A DNA stretch of 16,552 nt from JBCDAP01 sp038747915 (GCA_038747915.1 JBCDJJ010000081.1:1-16552); one strand, 5' to 3'. Positions 1 to 6,799 are shown, numbered from the stretch's first letter. Notes: generated by a model from the letters alone, not told the origin. Translations and numbers: made by a program.

Positions 1-640
1 CCGCGAGCGCAAGCGAGCGGCTCGTGGGGCGAGGGCGACGCCACGTGGCCGCCAGGGCCCACATGCTCGCAGCGGTGCAGGCCAAGAGCAGCTGATCGGC
101 GCGCGCCTGACGCGCATCCCACAGCACCATGATGCACGTCCCCAGCAACGCGGCCGCGACGAACGCGGTCCGCGGCTCGAACAGACGCAGCCCGAGCCGC
201 CACGTGAACACCACCGCGAGGATCGAGCAGAACACGCTGGCCACCCGGAACGCACCGATGTTGCCCGTGGGAAGCGCCGCGCCGAACCACGCCCGTCCGA
301 TGTCCCGCTCCGCCCGATCCAGCCCGAGCACACCCGCTGGGATGGCCTGCACCCAGTACACCAGCGGCGGCTTGTTGAGCCGGGGGCGGTCCTGGATCAT
401 CGGGACCGCGAGCGCCTCGATGACCTCGGCCGGCGAATCCGCCTCGCGGACACCTTCAACCATCTGCCGCGTGGCCTGTGCGAACCGCGACTCGTCGCGG
501 TCGACCGGTGGCATGGTGAACAGCCCCGGTAGGTACGCCACGAGGCAGATGATCACCAGGGCCGCACCCGCGAGCGGTGAGCGGGCTGCCCGGCGGAATC
601 GTCGGCCGGTGTGCGCACGCGATGGGTCGGCGTCGGTCAC
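1..640 (-). CDS. ArnT/PMT-like membrane glycosyltransferase, N-terminal part (cut by window edge)
   Basis: The reverse strand is open from a GTG at 640 to the left edge, giving about 213 residues. After a basic N-terminus there is a membrane segment (VIICLVAYLPGLF). It is followed by VDRDESRFAQATRQM, the acidic first-loop motif of ArnT/PMT-type (GT39/GT83) enzymes, and then by RLNKPPLVYW, another family hallmark. Two more hydrophobic segments follow. Family members move a sugar from a polyprenyl-phosphate donor onto lipid or protein on the outer face of the inner membrane; the acceptor here is unknown. The C-terminal half is missing. The start is uncertain: GTG 640 has no Shine-Dalgarno sequence, but a TACCTT hexamer ends 8 bases before it. 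The gene is divergent from the PAP2 gene with only about 20 bases between starts. A second protein of the same family lies at 2909-4480. Confidence 0.85.
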   Translation of the reverse strand, partial: MTDADPSRAHTGRRFRRAARSPLAGAALVIICLVAYLPGLFTMPPVDRDESRFAQATRQMVEGVREADSPAEVIEALAVPMIQDRPRLNKPPLVYWVQAIPAGVLGLDRAERDIGRAWFGAALPTGNIGAFRVASVFCSILAVVFTWRLGLRLFEPRTAFVAAALLGTCIMVLWDARQARADQLLLACTAASMWALAATWRRPRPTSRSLALA

Positions 641-660
641 AATAGGTGAAGGTACTCGTG

Positions 661-1458
661 ATGAGCGATCAGGCGAACAGCGACGCAATCTCGGAATTTC
701 GGCGCACCGACATCGCACACGGGTGGCGGCTCGTGCTGTGGGCGCTGGGAATTGTTGGTGCGCTGTGCGCCCCCCTGCTGTTCGTCGATGGCCCGATCAC
801 CGGGGCATCATTGCGCCTGCGCGTATTTCTGCCCGGCGATGTGCAGCTCACTCTGCGGACGCTCCAACAGTTTGGAGATGTCGGCACGATGGCGATTGCG
901 ATCCTGCTGATCCTGTTTTTGGACCGCGACCGCGTACGGCGCACGCTCGACTGGGTGTGTGCGGCGGGCGTCGGACTTTTGATTTTTAACGGGATCAAGG
1001 TGGCAACAGGTCGGCTTCGCCCGATCGGCGAAGTGCTAGAGGTGATGGACGGGGCCGACTTCATGAACGCCGCCCTTCACTTTTTCGCGTGGGACAGCGC
1101 GCAGGCGTCGTTCGACTCACGTGGCTTTGCCTTTCCCTCCACGCACACTACCCACGCGTTCATCGCCGCCGTGTTCCTCACCGCGATGTACCCGAAGCTC
1201 CGGCCGCTCGTGTTCGGGTGGGCGGGGCTTGTCGGTGTGTGCCGGGTGCTCTTCGGTGCGCACTGGCCGAGTGATGTGGTCGCGGGCGCTGTGCTGGGGT
1301 ATGTGTGGGCGCGGCTCGTGGTCGATGGGTACTGGGGGGTGCGGTTGGTCGACTGGGTGTGGCGGGCAGTGGTGGATCGACGCGCCACGCCGGCGCTGCC
1401 CGGTGTTCTTGAGCGCGAGCGTGCGCACCGGGCACGTCACACGGATCAGGCGGCCTGA
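661..1458 (+). CDS. PAP2-family membrane phosphatase
   Basis: This is a 265-residue protein with about six hydrophobic segments. All three PAP2 (acid phosphatase/vanadium haloperoxidase) motifs are present in order: KVATGRLRP (K-x6-RP), FPSTH (usually PSGH, here with Thr for Gly), and RVLFGAHWPSD (R-x5-H-x3-D). The two histidines are the expected nucleophile and general acid/base. Family members dephosphorylate lipid phosphates such as undecaprenyl diphosphate or phosphatidylglycerol phosphate; the substrate cannot be read from sequence. ATG 661 is preferred because GAAGG at 649-653 sits 7 bases upstream. An in-frame GTG at 646 would add five residues. The gene is followed after 2 bases by the DUF6653-like gene, so the two are probably co-transcribed. 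Its divergent neighbour is an ArnT-like enzyme, which would use a polyprenyl-phosphate sugar and release polyprenyl phosphate; a link through lipid-carrier metabolism is plausible but unproven. Confidence 0.9.
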   Translation: MSDQANSDAISEFRRTDIAHGWRLVLWALGIVGALCAPLLFVDGPITGASLRLRVFLPGDVQLTLRTLQQFGDVGTMAIAILLILFLDRDRVRRTLDWVCAAGVGLLIFNGIKVATGRLRPIGEVLEVMDGADFMNAALHFFAWDSAQASFDSRGFAFPSTHTTHAFIAAVFLTAMYPKLRPLVFGWAGLVGVCRVLFGAHWPSDVVAGAVLGYVWARLVVDGYWGVRLVDWVWRAVVDRRATPALPGVLERERAHRARHTDQAA

Positions 1459-1460
1459 TC

Positions 1461-1988
1461 ATGGGCCGGCGTGCCGTCATGTCCGAGCGGTTGATGGGGA
1501 TGGACGATCGCGTCTGGCTCCGCCATGCCAACCCCTGGAGCGTGTACACCCGGCTCGTGACCGCCCCGTTGTCGTTCCTGGCGCTGTGGAGCTGGGTGTG
1601 GGTGGGGTGGTGGGCGTTGGTATTCGTGGGTGTCGCCGGGGTATGGGTGTGGCTCAACCCGCGCGTGTTCTCTCGCGTTCGCGATGACCGGAGCTGGGCC
1701 ACGCGTGGCGTGTTCGGCGAGATGATCTGGCTCCGGAGGCGGGACACGCCAATCCCGACGCACCACGCCGACGTCGCGCGGGCCACACAGATCGCCTCGT
1801 TCGTGTTCATGGTGCCAGCGGTCTATGGCCTGATCGTGCAAGACTTCTGGGCGGCGTGCCTCGGATGGCACGGGTCGGTGCTCGCGAAAGTCTGGTTTGT
1901 CGATCGGATGGTGTGGCTCTACACAGATTGTGCGCACGAGCATGCGATGTTCGAGGAGTTCCTGACCACACCGGCGGCACCAAGGTGA
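1461..1988 (+). CDS. Small membrane protein, DUF6653-like
   Basis: A 175-residue protein begins 2 bases after the PAP2 stop, so it is probably the second gene of that unit. Near the N-terminus is the segment WLRHANPWSVYTR, followed by two tightly spaced, tryptophan-rich membrane segments and LNPRVF. A third hydrophobic segment (IASFVFMVPAVYGLIV) lies near residues 112-127. The C-terminal part is polar and ends with DCAHEHAMFEEF. The HANPWS-(Y/W)-TR start and the paired Trp-rich helices match my recollection of the uncharacterised DUF6653 family; no function is known. Alternative in-frame ATGs at 1479, 1491 and 1497 would trim the N-terminus and keep the HANPWS motif. The stop codon is one base from the end of the convergent methyltransferase gene. 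Confidence 0.7.
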   Translation: MGRRAVMSERLMGMDDRVWLRHANPWSVYTRLVTAPLSFLALWSWVWVGWWALVFVGVAGVWVWLNPRVFSRVRDDRSWATRGVFGEMIWLRRRDTPIPTHHADVARATQIASFVFMVPAVYGLIVQDFWAACLGWHGSVLAKVWFVDRMVWLYTDCAHEHAMFEEFLTTPAAPR

Positions 1989-1989
1989 G

Positions 1990-2727
1990 TCAGCCCCACG
2001 CGCCGTGCTTCTCGCCGGCGAGTACAAACCGGCCGGCGAGCGGGACCACACTCAGGTCGCACCACCCGAGTGTGAGCCGATGCTGAATGTCGCGGATCTC
2101 GGCACTCGTGAATCCCGCCTCGACGCTCACGCGGGCGTCGTGCTTGACCATCTCCGGGGCGCGCGCGGTCAGGAGACGAACGCCGAACCGGGAGATCGGC
2201 GCGCGCACCAGGTCGTTCCACACCAAGCCGGCGCTGACCAGCCGCTCCATGACCCGCAGCGCGGTCATTACCCGGATGTCCGAGAGGTGATGCAAGAACA
2301 TGCCCGCGTGGGCATAGTGGAAGGACCGATCGCCGAAGCGGTCCGCTAGGGTCAAGGCGTCGGCCTGGACGAAAGTGATGCGGGCGTCGTCGATCGCAGC
2401 GGAGCCGAGCTCGGCGGTGACATGCTCGCGGGCAAGGTCGAGCGTGGTGGCGTGCGCATCGACCGCGGTGATGCGGAGATCGTGGCCCGCTGACTCAGCC
2501 CACCGCAGCGCCGCGACGGGGATGTCGGCGGAGCCGGTGCCGAGATCGATCAAAGAAATGCGTTTACCACCGGGCCACCGGGCCGACCACCCGGCGAGGC
2601 GAGAGACCAGGGCGGCGGATCCGCCCAGCCGACGGTTGACGAAACGGATGAACCCGAGCGAGCGGTCGAGCTCGTCGCGCGGGACATCGGGTTCGTCCAT
2701 CAGCTCTGGCGTGATCACGCGCGGCAT
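1990..2727 (-). CDS. Class I SAM-dependent methyltransferase
   Basis: A 245-residue soluble protein. Motif I (LIDLGTGSADI) is followed by the acidic residue that would bind the SAM ribose (ITAVDAH) and by VQADAL, giving a Rossmann-fold methyltransferase core. The lead-in FIRFVNRRLGG resembles a bacterial group of small-molecule methyltransferases that I recall near polyketide or isoprenoid genes, but there is no such gene here and the substrate is unknown. The frame is open 33 codons further upstream, into repeat element A, but that extension is proline- and serine-rich and unlike the family. ATG 2727 is preferred because a TACGCT hexamer ends exactly 6 bases before it, as in four other genes here. 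The gene is convergent with the DUF6653-like gene (1 base apart) and divergent from the second glycosyltransferase. Confidence 0.85.
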   Translation of the reverse strand: MPRVITPELMDEPDVPRDELDRSLGFIRFVNRRLGGSAALVSRLAGWSARWPGGKRISLIDLGTGSADIPVAALRWAESAGHDLRITAVDAHATTLDLAREHVTAELGSAAIDDARITFVQADALTLADRFGDRSFHYAHAGMFLHHLSDIRVMTALRVMERLVSAGLVWNDLVRAPISRFGVRLLTARAPEMVKHDARVSVEAGFTSAEIRDIQHRLTLGWCDLSVVPLAGRFVLAGEKHGAWG

Positions 2728-2733
2728 GGGTGG

Positions 2734-2739
2734 AGCGTA
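2734..2739 (-). promoter_or_regulatory. Putative -10 box of the methyltransferase gene (leaderless)
   Basis: On the reverse strand TACGCT is followed by six bases (CCACCC) and then ATG 2727. No Shine-Dalgarno sequence is present. This geometry predicts transcription starting at or next to the ATG. No convincing -35 box is visible; the -35 position borders repeat element A. Confidence 0.5.
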
Positions 2740-2762
2740 GGGGGAGTCGGATGGCCGGTGCG

Positions 2763-2867
2763 CGGGTGCCCTCGTACTCGGTGAAGGCGAGAACCAGGTG
2801 GATGGAGAGGGTGCCGGGTTCACCACCCGCTCGCCGGCTTCTCGCTGCGCGAGTCGCCGGGCACCCG
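2763..2867. repeat. Compound palindromic repeat, copy A
   Basis: A 105-base element is bounded by the perfect inverted repeat CGGGTGCCC (2763-2771) and GGGCACCCG (2859-2867). Each half holds its own small hairpin: CTCG...CGAG in the left half and CTCGC TGC GCGAG in the right half. The left 36 bases match the reverse complement of copy B (5638-5673) at 33 of 36 positions, and the right 34 bases match copy B (5589-5622) at 31 of 34. The middle differs in both length and sequence. The element fills the gap between the divergent methyltransferase and glycosyltransferase promoters. Confidence 0.85.
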
Positions 2868-2896
2868 TTGTGTGCGCGAGGTTCGGGGCAGCGGTT

Positions 2897-2902
2897 TAGG
2901 CT
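2897..2902 (+). promoter_or_regulatory. Putative -10 box of the second glycosyltransferase gene (leaderless)
   Basis: TAGGCT is followed by six bases (CGTGGT) and then GTG 2909, the chosen start. There is no Shine-Dalgarno sequence and no clear -35 box. The spacing matches that seen at 2734, 5693 and 11071. Confidence 0.5.
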
Positions 2903-2908
2903 CGTGGT

Positions 2909-4480
2909 GTGAAGCGGCGGTTGATGAGCCGAGCGTGGGCGGAATGGCGGGTGTACTTCACACCGGTGTGTGTGCTGGTGGGCGTGTGGCTTGTCGGTGC
3001 GGACCAAGGGTGGCCGCGCGTGGATACCGGGCTGTACGCCGGGCTCAGCCGGTGGGCGTACGCGGGCGATCTGGCGCAGTGGTGGTTCTTGACGGGGCCG
3101 GAAGAGGATTACTTCAACAAGCCGCCACTCGTATTTTGGGGGCACGGGCTGGCGATGTGGGTGTGGCGGGCTGTTGACGGCGAGCCGACGATGTGGGTAC
3201 TTCGGGTGCCGACGCTCATAATGGCGGTGGTGGCGCTCGTGGTGTTCACGGATGTGGTGCGGCGGGTGAGCGGGGCACGTGCGGCGCTGACCGCGGGGAT
3301 CGTGCTGGCGACGACGCTCGAGTTCTTCCGGTTCACGAAGAACATCTCGCTGGACATGTGGGTGTGCGGGTGTGTGCTGGTGGGTGTGTGGGCTGCGGTG
3401 CGTGCGGGTCGAGGGATGCTCAATCCGGCCTCTCGCGAAGCGAGTGAACGGGCACCCAATGTCTGGGCGTGGATCATGGTCGGCGGGGTGGCGTTCGGTG
3501 CCGGGCTGATGGTGAAGCCGATGCTGGCGCTCGTGCCGTTGGTTCTGCTCGGCGTATGGGTGGGGTGGGTGCGCGGGTGGCGGCGCGGACTCTTTGAGAC
3601 CATTGCGATGCTCGTGGTGGCGCTCGCGGTCGCGCTGCCCTGGCACGTATCGATGGCGCTGCGGTACGACGACTTTCTCGCGACCTACATCGGGGGGCAG
3701 GCGCTTGATCGGATCACGACCGATGCGCACGGCAGCCAACCGCCCTACTACTACCTCACCGAGCTGGTGACGTGGTACTGGCCGTGGCTCGTGCCCGCAG
3801 CGATCGGGATGGTGTGGGGCATGCGGCGGCTGGCCTCGAGGTCTGGCGTGGCCAGGGTGCCACTGGCGGCTCGCCCGCCAGTGCCGGACACCGATACGCA
3901 CCCCACTGGTGGACACGCCACCAGTGACACCCATCTGCAGCGGTTCTTGGGCGATCGGGCGGCGCTCGCGCTTGCGCTCGTGTGGACGATCGGTTGGCTC
4001 GCGGCGCTCTCGATCAGCACGGACAAGGCGACGCGGTACGCGATCAGCATGTACGCGGGACTCGCGATCATCGCCGCGCTGTGGATGACGAAGGGAGCGC
4101 CGGTGTGGGTGCGACGCGGTGGCGGGCGGGCCGCGACGGTGTGGCTCGGGCCGGTCGCGCTGGCGGGCGGGATTGCCGCGGGGATCGTGGTGGCCGTGGT
4201 GCCGGTGCGAGTTCACCCGCCGATGCACGAAGGGTGGGCGGCACTCGTGGAACGGATCGACGCTGAACCCGAGATGTTGGATGAACTCGTGATCGCCGGG
4301 GACTGGCGGACGGCGGGCGGGACGTTGATGTGGCGCTACGGGGCGTGGCCGGGGCGGGTGGAGGAAGACGGACCGACGGATGGGATGGTGCTGGATACGG
4401 ATGGAGTTGTGGATGCGAGCACAGGGCGTGTTCGTCTCGAACGCCACGGGTTTCGGTTGATCGAGACAACCATGCGCTGA
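2909..4480 (+). CDS. ArnT/PMT-like membrane glycosyltransferase
   Basis: A 523-residue polytopic protein with about ten hydrophobic segments. VDTGLYAGLSRWA occupies the place of the family's acidic first-loop motif and keeps the first Asp, but has Thr where Glu is usual. YFNKPPLVFW matches NKPPLVYW of the truncated protein at 1-640. A soluble C-terminal tail of roughly 100 residues follows the last helix. The predicted role is transfer of a sugar from a polyprenyl-phosphate donor at the outer face of the inner membrane. GTG 2909 is supported by a TAGGCT box 6 bases upstream; ATG 2924 is an alternative. Two loops appear to be built from repeat DNA: NPASREASERAPN (3425-3457) and the Pro/Thr-rich stretch coded at 3855-3932. 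Both keep the frame open and lie between membrane segments. The gene converges on the TerB/DUF697 gene. Confidence 0.85.
   Translation: MKRRLMSRAWAEWRVYFTPVCVLVGVWLVGADQGWPRVDTGLYAGLSRWAYAGDLAQWWFLTGPEEDYFNKPPLVFWGHGLAMWVWRAVDGEPTMWVLRVPTLIMAVVALVVFTDVVRRVSGARAALTAGIVLATTLEFFRFTKNISLDMWVCGCVLVGVWAAVRAGRGMLNPASREASERAPNVWAWIMVGGVAFGAGLMVKPMLALVPLVLLGVWVGWVRGWRRGLFETIAMLVVALAVALPWHVSMALRYDDFLATYIGGQALDRITTDAHGSQPPYYYLTELVTWYWPWLVPAAIGMVWGMRRLASRSGVARVPLAARPPVPDTDTHPTGGHATSDTHLQRFLGDRAALALALVWTIGWLAALSISTDKATRYAISMYAGLAIIAALWMTKGAPVWVRRGGGRAATVWLGPVALAGGIAAGIVVAVVPVRVHPPMHEGWAALVERIDAEPEMLDELVIAGDWRTAGGTLMWRYGAWPGRVEEDGPTDGMVLDTDGVVDASTGRVRLERHGFRLIETTMR
3425..3457. repeat. Solo right half of the A/B palindromic repeat, inside a gene
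   Basis: This 33-base stretch matches the right half of copy A (2834-2866) at 26 of 33 positions. It has the same CCGGC start, a CTCGC GAA GCGAG hairpin and a GGGCACCC end. No left half is visible upstream. It is read as PASREASERAP within a loop of the glycosyltransferase. Confidence 0.6.
3855..3932. repeat. 78-base double-hairpin repeat inside a gene
   Basis: The element starts with GGGTGCC and ends with GACACCC, and these ends can pair. Inside are two perfect 9-base-pair hairpins: CACTGGCGG ctcgc CCGCCAGTG (3861-3883) and CACTGGTGG acacg CCACCAGTG (3904-3926). The hairpins are variants of each other. The length is exactly 26 codons and adds a Pro/Thr/His-rich loop between two membrane segments of the glycosyltransferase. 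A partial relative (TCCACCAGTGGG) occurs at 12465-12476. Confidence 0.75.
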
Positions 4481-4489
4481 GGACCTGTT

Positions 4490-4508
4490 CCGGCCCGGCA
4501 CGGGCCGG
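4490..4508. terminator. Hairpin between convergent genes, possible bidirectional terminator
   Basis: CCGGCCCG (4490-4497) and CGGGCCGG (4501-4508) form a perfect 8-base-pair stem with a 3-base loop. It lies in the 37-base gap between the glycosyltransferase and TerB/DUF697 stop codons. There is no long T-run on either side, so termination strength is uncertain. Confidence 0.5.
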
Positions 4509-4517
4509 TTCGCGCAC

Positions 4518-5522
4518 TCAGAGCGGCCCGCCGCCTCGGACCATCTTGAGCACATCGGCGGGGTTGATCGTCTGGCTGGTCTGCTCGATCTGCGGGCGGT
4601 GGTGCTCGAAGACCTGCTTGCCCTGGGCGACCTCGCTCGTGAACAGGCTCTTGAGATCGATGGCAGAGAGGGTGCGCCCGCCGGCGTAGTACTGCTTCGC
4701 GACGCGTCCCAGCGCGTAGGTCGTGGCGAAGGTCATAAGCGAGCTGGTGGTCTGCTTGATGACCTTCTTGCCCATGCCGCCCATGGTCTTGCCGAGGACC
4801 TTCTTGCCGATCTTGCCGAACAGATCGCGGGCGAAGTTCTCGACGACTTGGCCGGTCATGCCGACACCAACCACGCCGATGAACTCTTTGATGTGCCCAG
4901 CATCAAGGTTCACGCCGTAGCGTTTGCCGACGCGGTAGACCATCTTGGTCTGGATGGGGATGATCGCGAGTGTGGCGAGGTTCTGGGGGAGCAGCTCGAG
5001 CGCCGCGTTGAGGATGGCGTACTTCAGCACCATGCGGTCGACCTCGGCGTCGACCGGGTTCGGCGCAGGGGTTGCAGCGGGCGGCGGTGCGGGTGCGGGC
5101 TCCGCTTCGAGCGGGATGGGCGCGACCGCGACCGAGTCGTCGGGCGCGGCGCCGAGCTCGCGGGCGACCTGCTCGTACTCGTCCTCGACGGTCGAGGCTT
5201 CGGCACCGGCGATGCCGAGATCAGCGGCGAGCTGCTTGAGGAACTCGCGCTCGGCCGGGGCGAGCACACCGTCGGCATCGCACACGGCGACAGCCATCTC
5301 GTAGGCGAGCGAACGGAGCTCGGACGTGTCGAGTTTGGCGGCCTCCGCTGTGGCGCTCGTCTTCTTGAGCATGACGCGTTGGTACACGCCGGCGTGGCTC
5401 GCGCCGTCGAGAGTTTCAAAAACGGCCTTGATGTGCTCGCGCTCGGCGTCGCCCTTGGAACCATCGGCGAAGGCCGCGAAGACGCACAGGGCAGCGATGG
5501 CATCGGCTTGGTCGGGTGTCAT
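4518..5522 (-). CDS. TerB-like / DUF697 (YcjF-like) protein
   Basis: A 334-residue protein. Residues 1 to about 115 are helical with a TerB-like pattern (AALCVFAAFADG..., then a second ...VCDADGVLAPAEREFL...), typical of tellurite-resistance TerB and DnaJ-associated acidic domains. Residues about 125-155 form a Pro/Ala-rich linker. The C-terminal part (about 160-300) has hydrophobic Gly-rich helices (LLPQNLATLAIIPIQTKMVY, VVGVGMTGQVV) that I recognise as DUF697, the YcjF-like domain often attached to dynamin-like GTPases. No GTPase is encoded here. The likely place is the inner membrane; the function is unknown. The start at ATG 5522 is well supported by a GGAGGA Shine-Dalgarno sequence 8 bases upstream. 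The gene is divergent from the dihydrouridine synthase gene across repeat copy B. Confidence 0.8.
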   Translation of the reverse strand: MTPDQADAIAALCVFAAFADGSKGDAEREHIKAVFETLDGASHAGVYQRVMLKKTSATAEAAKLDTSELRSLAYEMAVAVCDADGVLAPAEREFLKQLAADLGIAGAEASTVEDEYEQVARELGAAPDDSVAVAPIPLEAEPAPAPPPAATPAPNPVDAEVDRMVLKYAILNAALELLPQNLATLAIIPIQTKMVYRVGKRYGVNLDAGHIKEFIGVVGVGMTGQVVENFARDLFGKIGKKVLGKTMGGMGKKVIKQTTSSLMTFATTYALGRVAKQYYAGGRTLSAIDLKSLFTSEVAQGKQVFEHHRPQIEQTSQTINPADVLKMVRGGGPL

Positions 5523-5530
5523 GGGAAAGA

Positions 5531-5549
5531 TCCTCCGGCGAAGAAAATA
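5531..5549 (-). promoter_or_regulatory. Extended -10 promoter and Shine-Dalgarno site of the TerB/DUF697 gene
   Basis: On the reverse strand TGC-TATTTT (extended -10, hexamer at 5544-5549) is followed seven bases later by GGAGGA (5531-5536) and, 8 bases after that, by ATG 5522. The predicted leader is therefore only about 15-20 bases. No good -35 box is seen. Confidence 0.55.
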
Positions 5550-5585
5550 GCAGGGTGAGAGGGGGCAGCGCAGCCAGGGATGACA

Positions 5586-5676
5586 ACCCGGGTGCCCAGC
5601 TACTCGCGCACCGAGAAGCCGGATCGTGACGGTTCATCCTGGTTCTCGCCTGCAGCGAGTACCAGGGCACCCGGGT
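5586..5676. repeat. Compound palindromic repeat, copy B (inverted relative to copy A)
   Basis: A 91-base element is bounded by the perfect 12-base inverted repeat ACCCGGGTGCCC (5586-5597) and GGGCACCCGGGT (5665-5676). It is copy A turned around, with a shorter and different centre. Like copy A it lies in a divergent gap, here between the TerB/DUF697 and dihydrouridine synthase promoters. Each half contains a CTCG...CGAG hairpin, so the DNA or RNA could form a three-armed structure. Confidence 0.85.
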
Positions 5677-5692
5677 CGTGGGCAGCGCGGTC

Positions 5693-5698
5693 TACGAT
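5693..5698 (+). promoter_or_regulatory. Putative -10 box of the dihydrouridine synthase gene (leaderless)
   Basis: TACGAT is followed by six bases (GTCGGC) and then GTG 5705. The matching -35 position would fall at the right end of repeat copy B. No Shine-Dalgarno sequence is present. Confidence 0.5.
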
Positions 5699-5704
5699 GT
5701 CGGC

Positions 5705-6799
5705 GTGATCGACGGCTCGCGCTGGGCTCATCTCGATGCGGAGAACGCGAAGCTCGGCGTGCCGCTGTCGATCGGACCGGTGGCGCTCACATCGAACCTG
5801 CTGCTGGCGCCGGTCGCGAAGTACTGCGATCTGGCGTGGCGGGTGACGTGCCGGGAGGTGTCCGGGGCCGCGGTCGGGCTGGCATGCACGGACCTCTTAA
5901 GCCCGCACGGGCTGCTACGCGGCAACGCGCAGTCGCTCGACCTCGCGGCCACCAACGAGGCGGACTCGCCCATCGGCATGCAGCTCTACGGCGGCGAGGC
6001 GGACATCCTCGCCGAGGGCGCTGTGTGGGCGGTGCGGCACGGGGCCGATGTGATCGACATCAACATGGGGTGCCCGGTCGACAAGGTGACGAAGAAGGAC
6101 GGCGGGTCGAAGCTGCTGTGCGACCCGGCGCGGACGGTTGACATCGCGACGCGGATCGTCGAAGCGGTGGACCACGCGAGCGCGGGGCGGGTGCCGGTGA
6201 CGGCGAAGGTGCGGCTCGGGTGGTCGTGCGATGCGATTGTGGCACCGGCGCTGGCTCGCCGACTCGAAGGCATCGGCATCGCGATGATCACCGTGCATGG
6301 ACGGACGACCGAGCAGAAGTTCAAAGGCGAGGTCGACCTCGCGGGGATCCGCGAGGTGGTGGGCGCGGTCGAGCGGATCCCGGTGATCGGCAACGGCGAT
6401 GTCACGCAGCCTGAGGATGTCGTCACGATGATGCGCACCACGGGGTGCGCGGGTGTGATGATCGGTCGGGGCAGCTTCTCACGGCCGTGGTTGTTCGAGC
6501 GGGGGTGGGCCGCGGAGCGGGGCGACGAGGTGCGCTCCGAGCCGACGCTCGAGGACAAGGTCGAGATCATCCGGCGTTACTTCGAGCTGATGTGCCGGTA
6601 CCGCGACGAGCGGTACGCGATGGGGCACATCCGCCGACGGATCACCTGGTTCGGCAAGGCGATGGGGCCGTGCAAGCCGCTCAAGGAAGCGGTGCGGAAC
6701 GCGGGCGGCGCGGGCGAGGTGCACCGGCTGCTCGACCGGTTCGCAGCGGGCGAACTGCGGGTGTTCGGACCGCGGGACAAAACCGCGACGCTCACCTGA
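5705..6799 (+). CDS. tRNA-dihydrouridine synthase (DusB-like)
   Basis: A 364-residue FMN-dependent enzyme predicted to reduce specific uridines in tRNA to dihydrouridine. The TIM-barrel signature is complete: LLLAPVAKYCD near the N-terminus, DINMGCP with the catalytic cysteine at about residue 123 followed by KVTKKDGGSKLL, TAKVRLGW (Lys about 168), ITVHGRT (His about 198), and the FMN phosphate-binding GNGDV and GVMIGRG. The C-terminal helical region (about 280-350) matches the Dus tRNA-binding domain. YCD in place of the common VTD and the segment ACTDLLSPHGLL are unusual but within the fold. An in-frame GTG at 5678 would add nine residues; GTG 5705 is preferred because a TACGAT box ends 6 bases before it. 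The gene is convergent with the MEMO-like gene, 6 bases apart. Confidence 0.92.
   Translation: MIDGSRWAHLDAENAKLGVPLSIGPVALTSNLLLAPVAKYCDLAWRVTCREVSGAAVGLACTDLLSPHGLLRGNAQSLDLAATNEADSPIGMQLYGGEADILAEGAVWAVRHGADVIDINMGCPVDKVTKKDGGSKLLCDPARTVDIATRIVEAVDHASAGRVPVTAKVRLGWSCDAIVAPALARRLEGIGIAMITVHGRTTEQKFKGEVDLAGIREVVGAVERIPVIGNGDVTQPEDVVTMMRTTGCAGVMIGRGSFSRPWLFERGWAAERGDEVRSEPTLEDKVEIIRRYFELMCRYRDERYAMGHIRRRITWFGKAMGPCKPLKEAVRNAGGAGEVHRLLDRFAAGELRVFGPRDKTATLT

Noticed and set aside
1..40. GCGAGCG direct repeats at the left edge
   Set aside because: Two short copies in GC-rich coding DNA; too little sequence to call a repeat element.
129..989. Long open frame on the + strand across the glycosyltransferase and PAP2 genes
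   Set aside because: Arg/Ser/Pro/Thr-rich with no domain; it is a shadow of two genes with clear motifs.
2564..4555. 663-codon reverse-strand frame opposite the second glycosyltransferase
   Set aside because: His/Pro/Arg-rich composition typical of the antisense of a GC-rich gene; the + strand carries a clear membrane enzyme.
4599..5558. 319-codon + strand frame opposite the TerB/DUF697 gene
   Set aside because: The reverse strand has recognisable domains, a Shine-Dalgarno sequence and a promoter; this frame has none.
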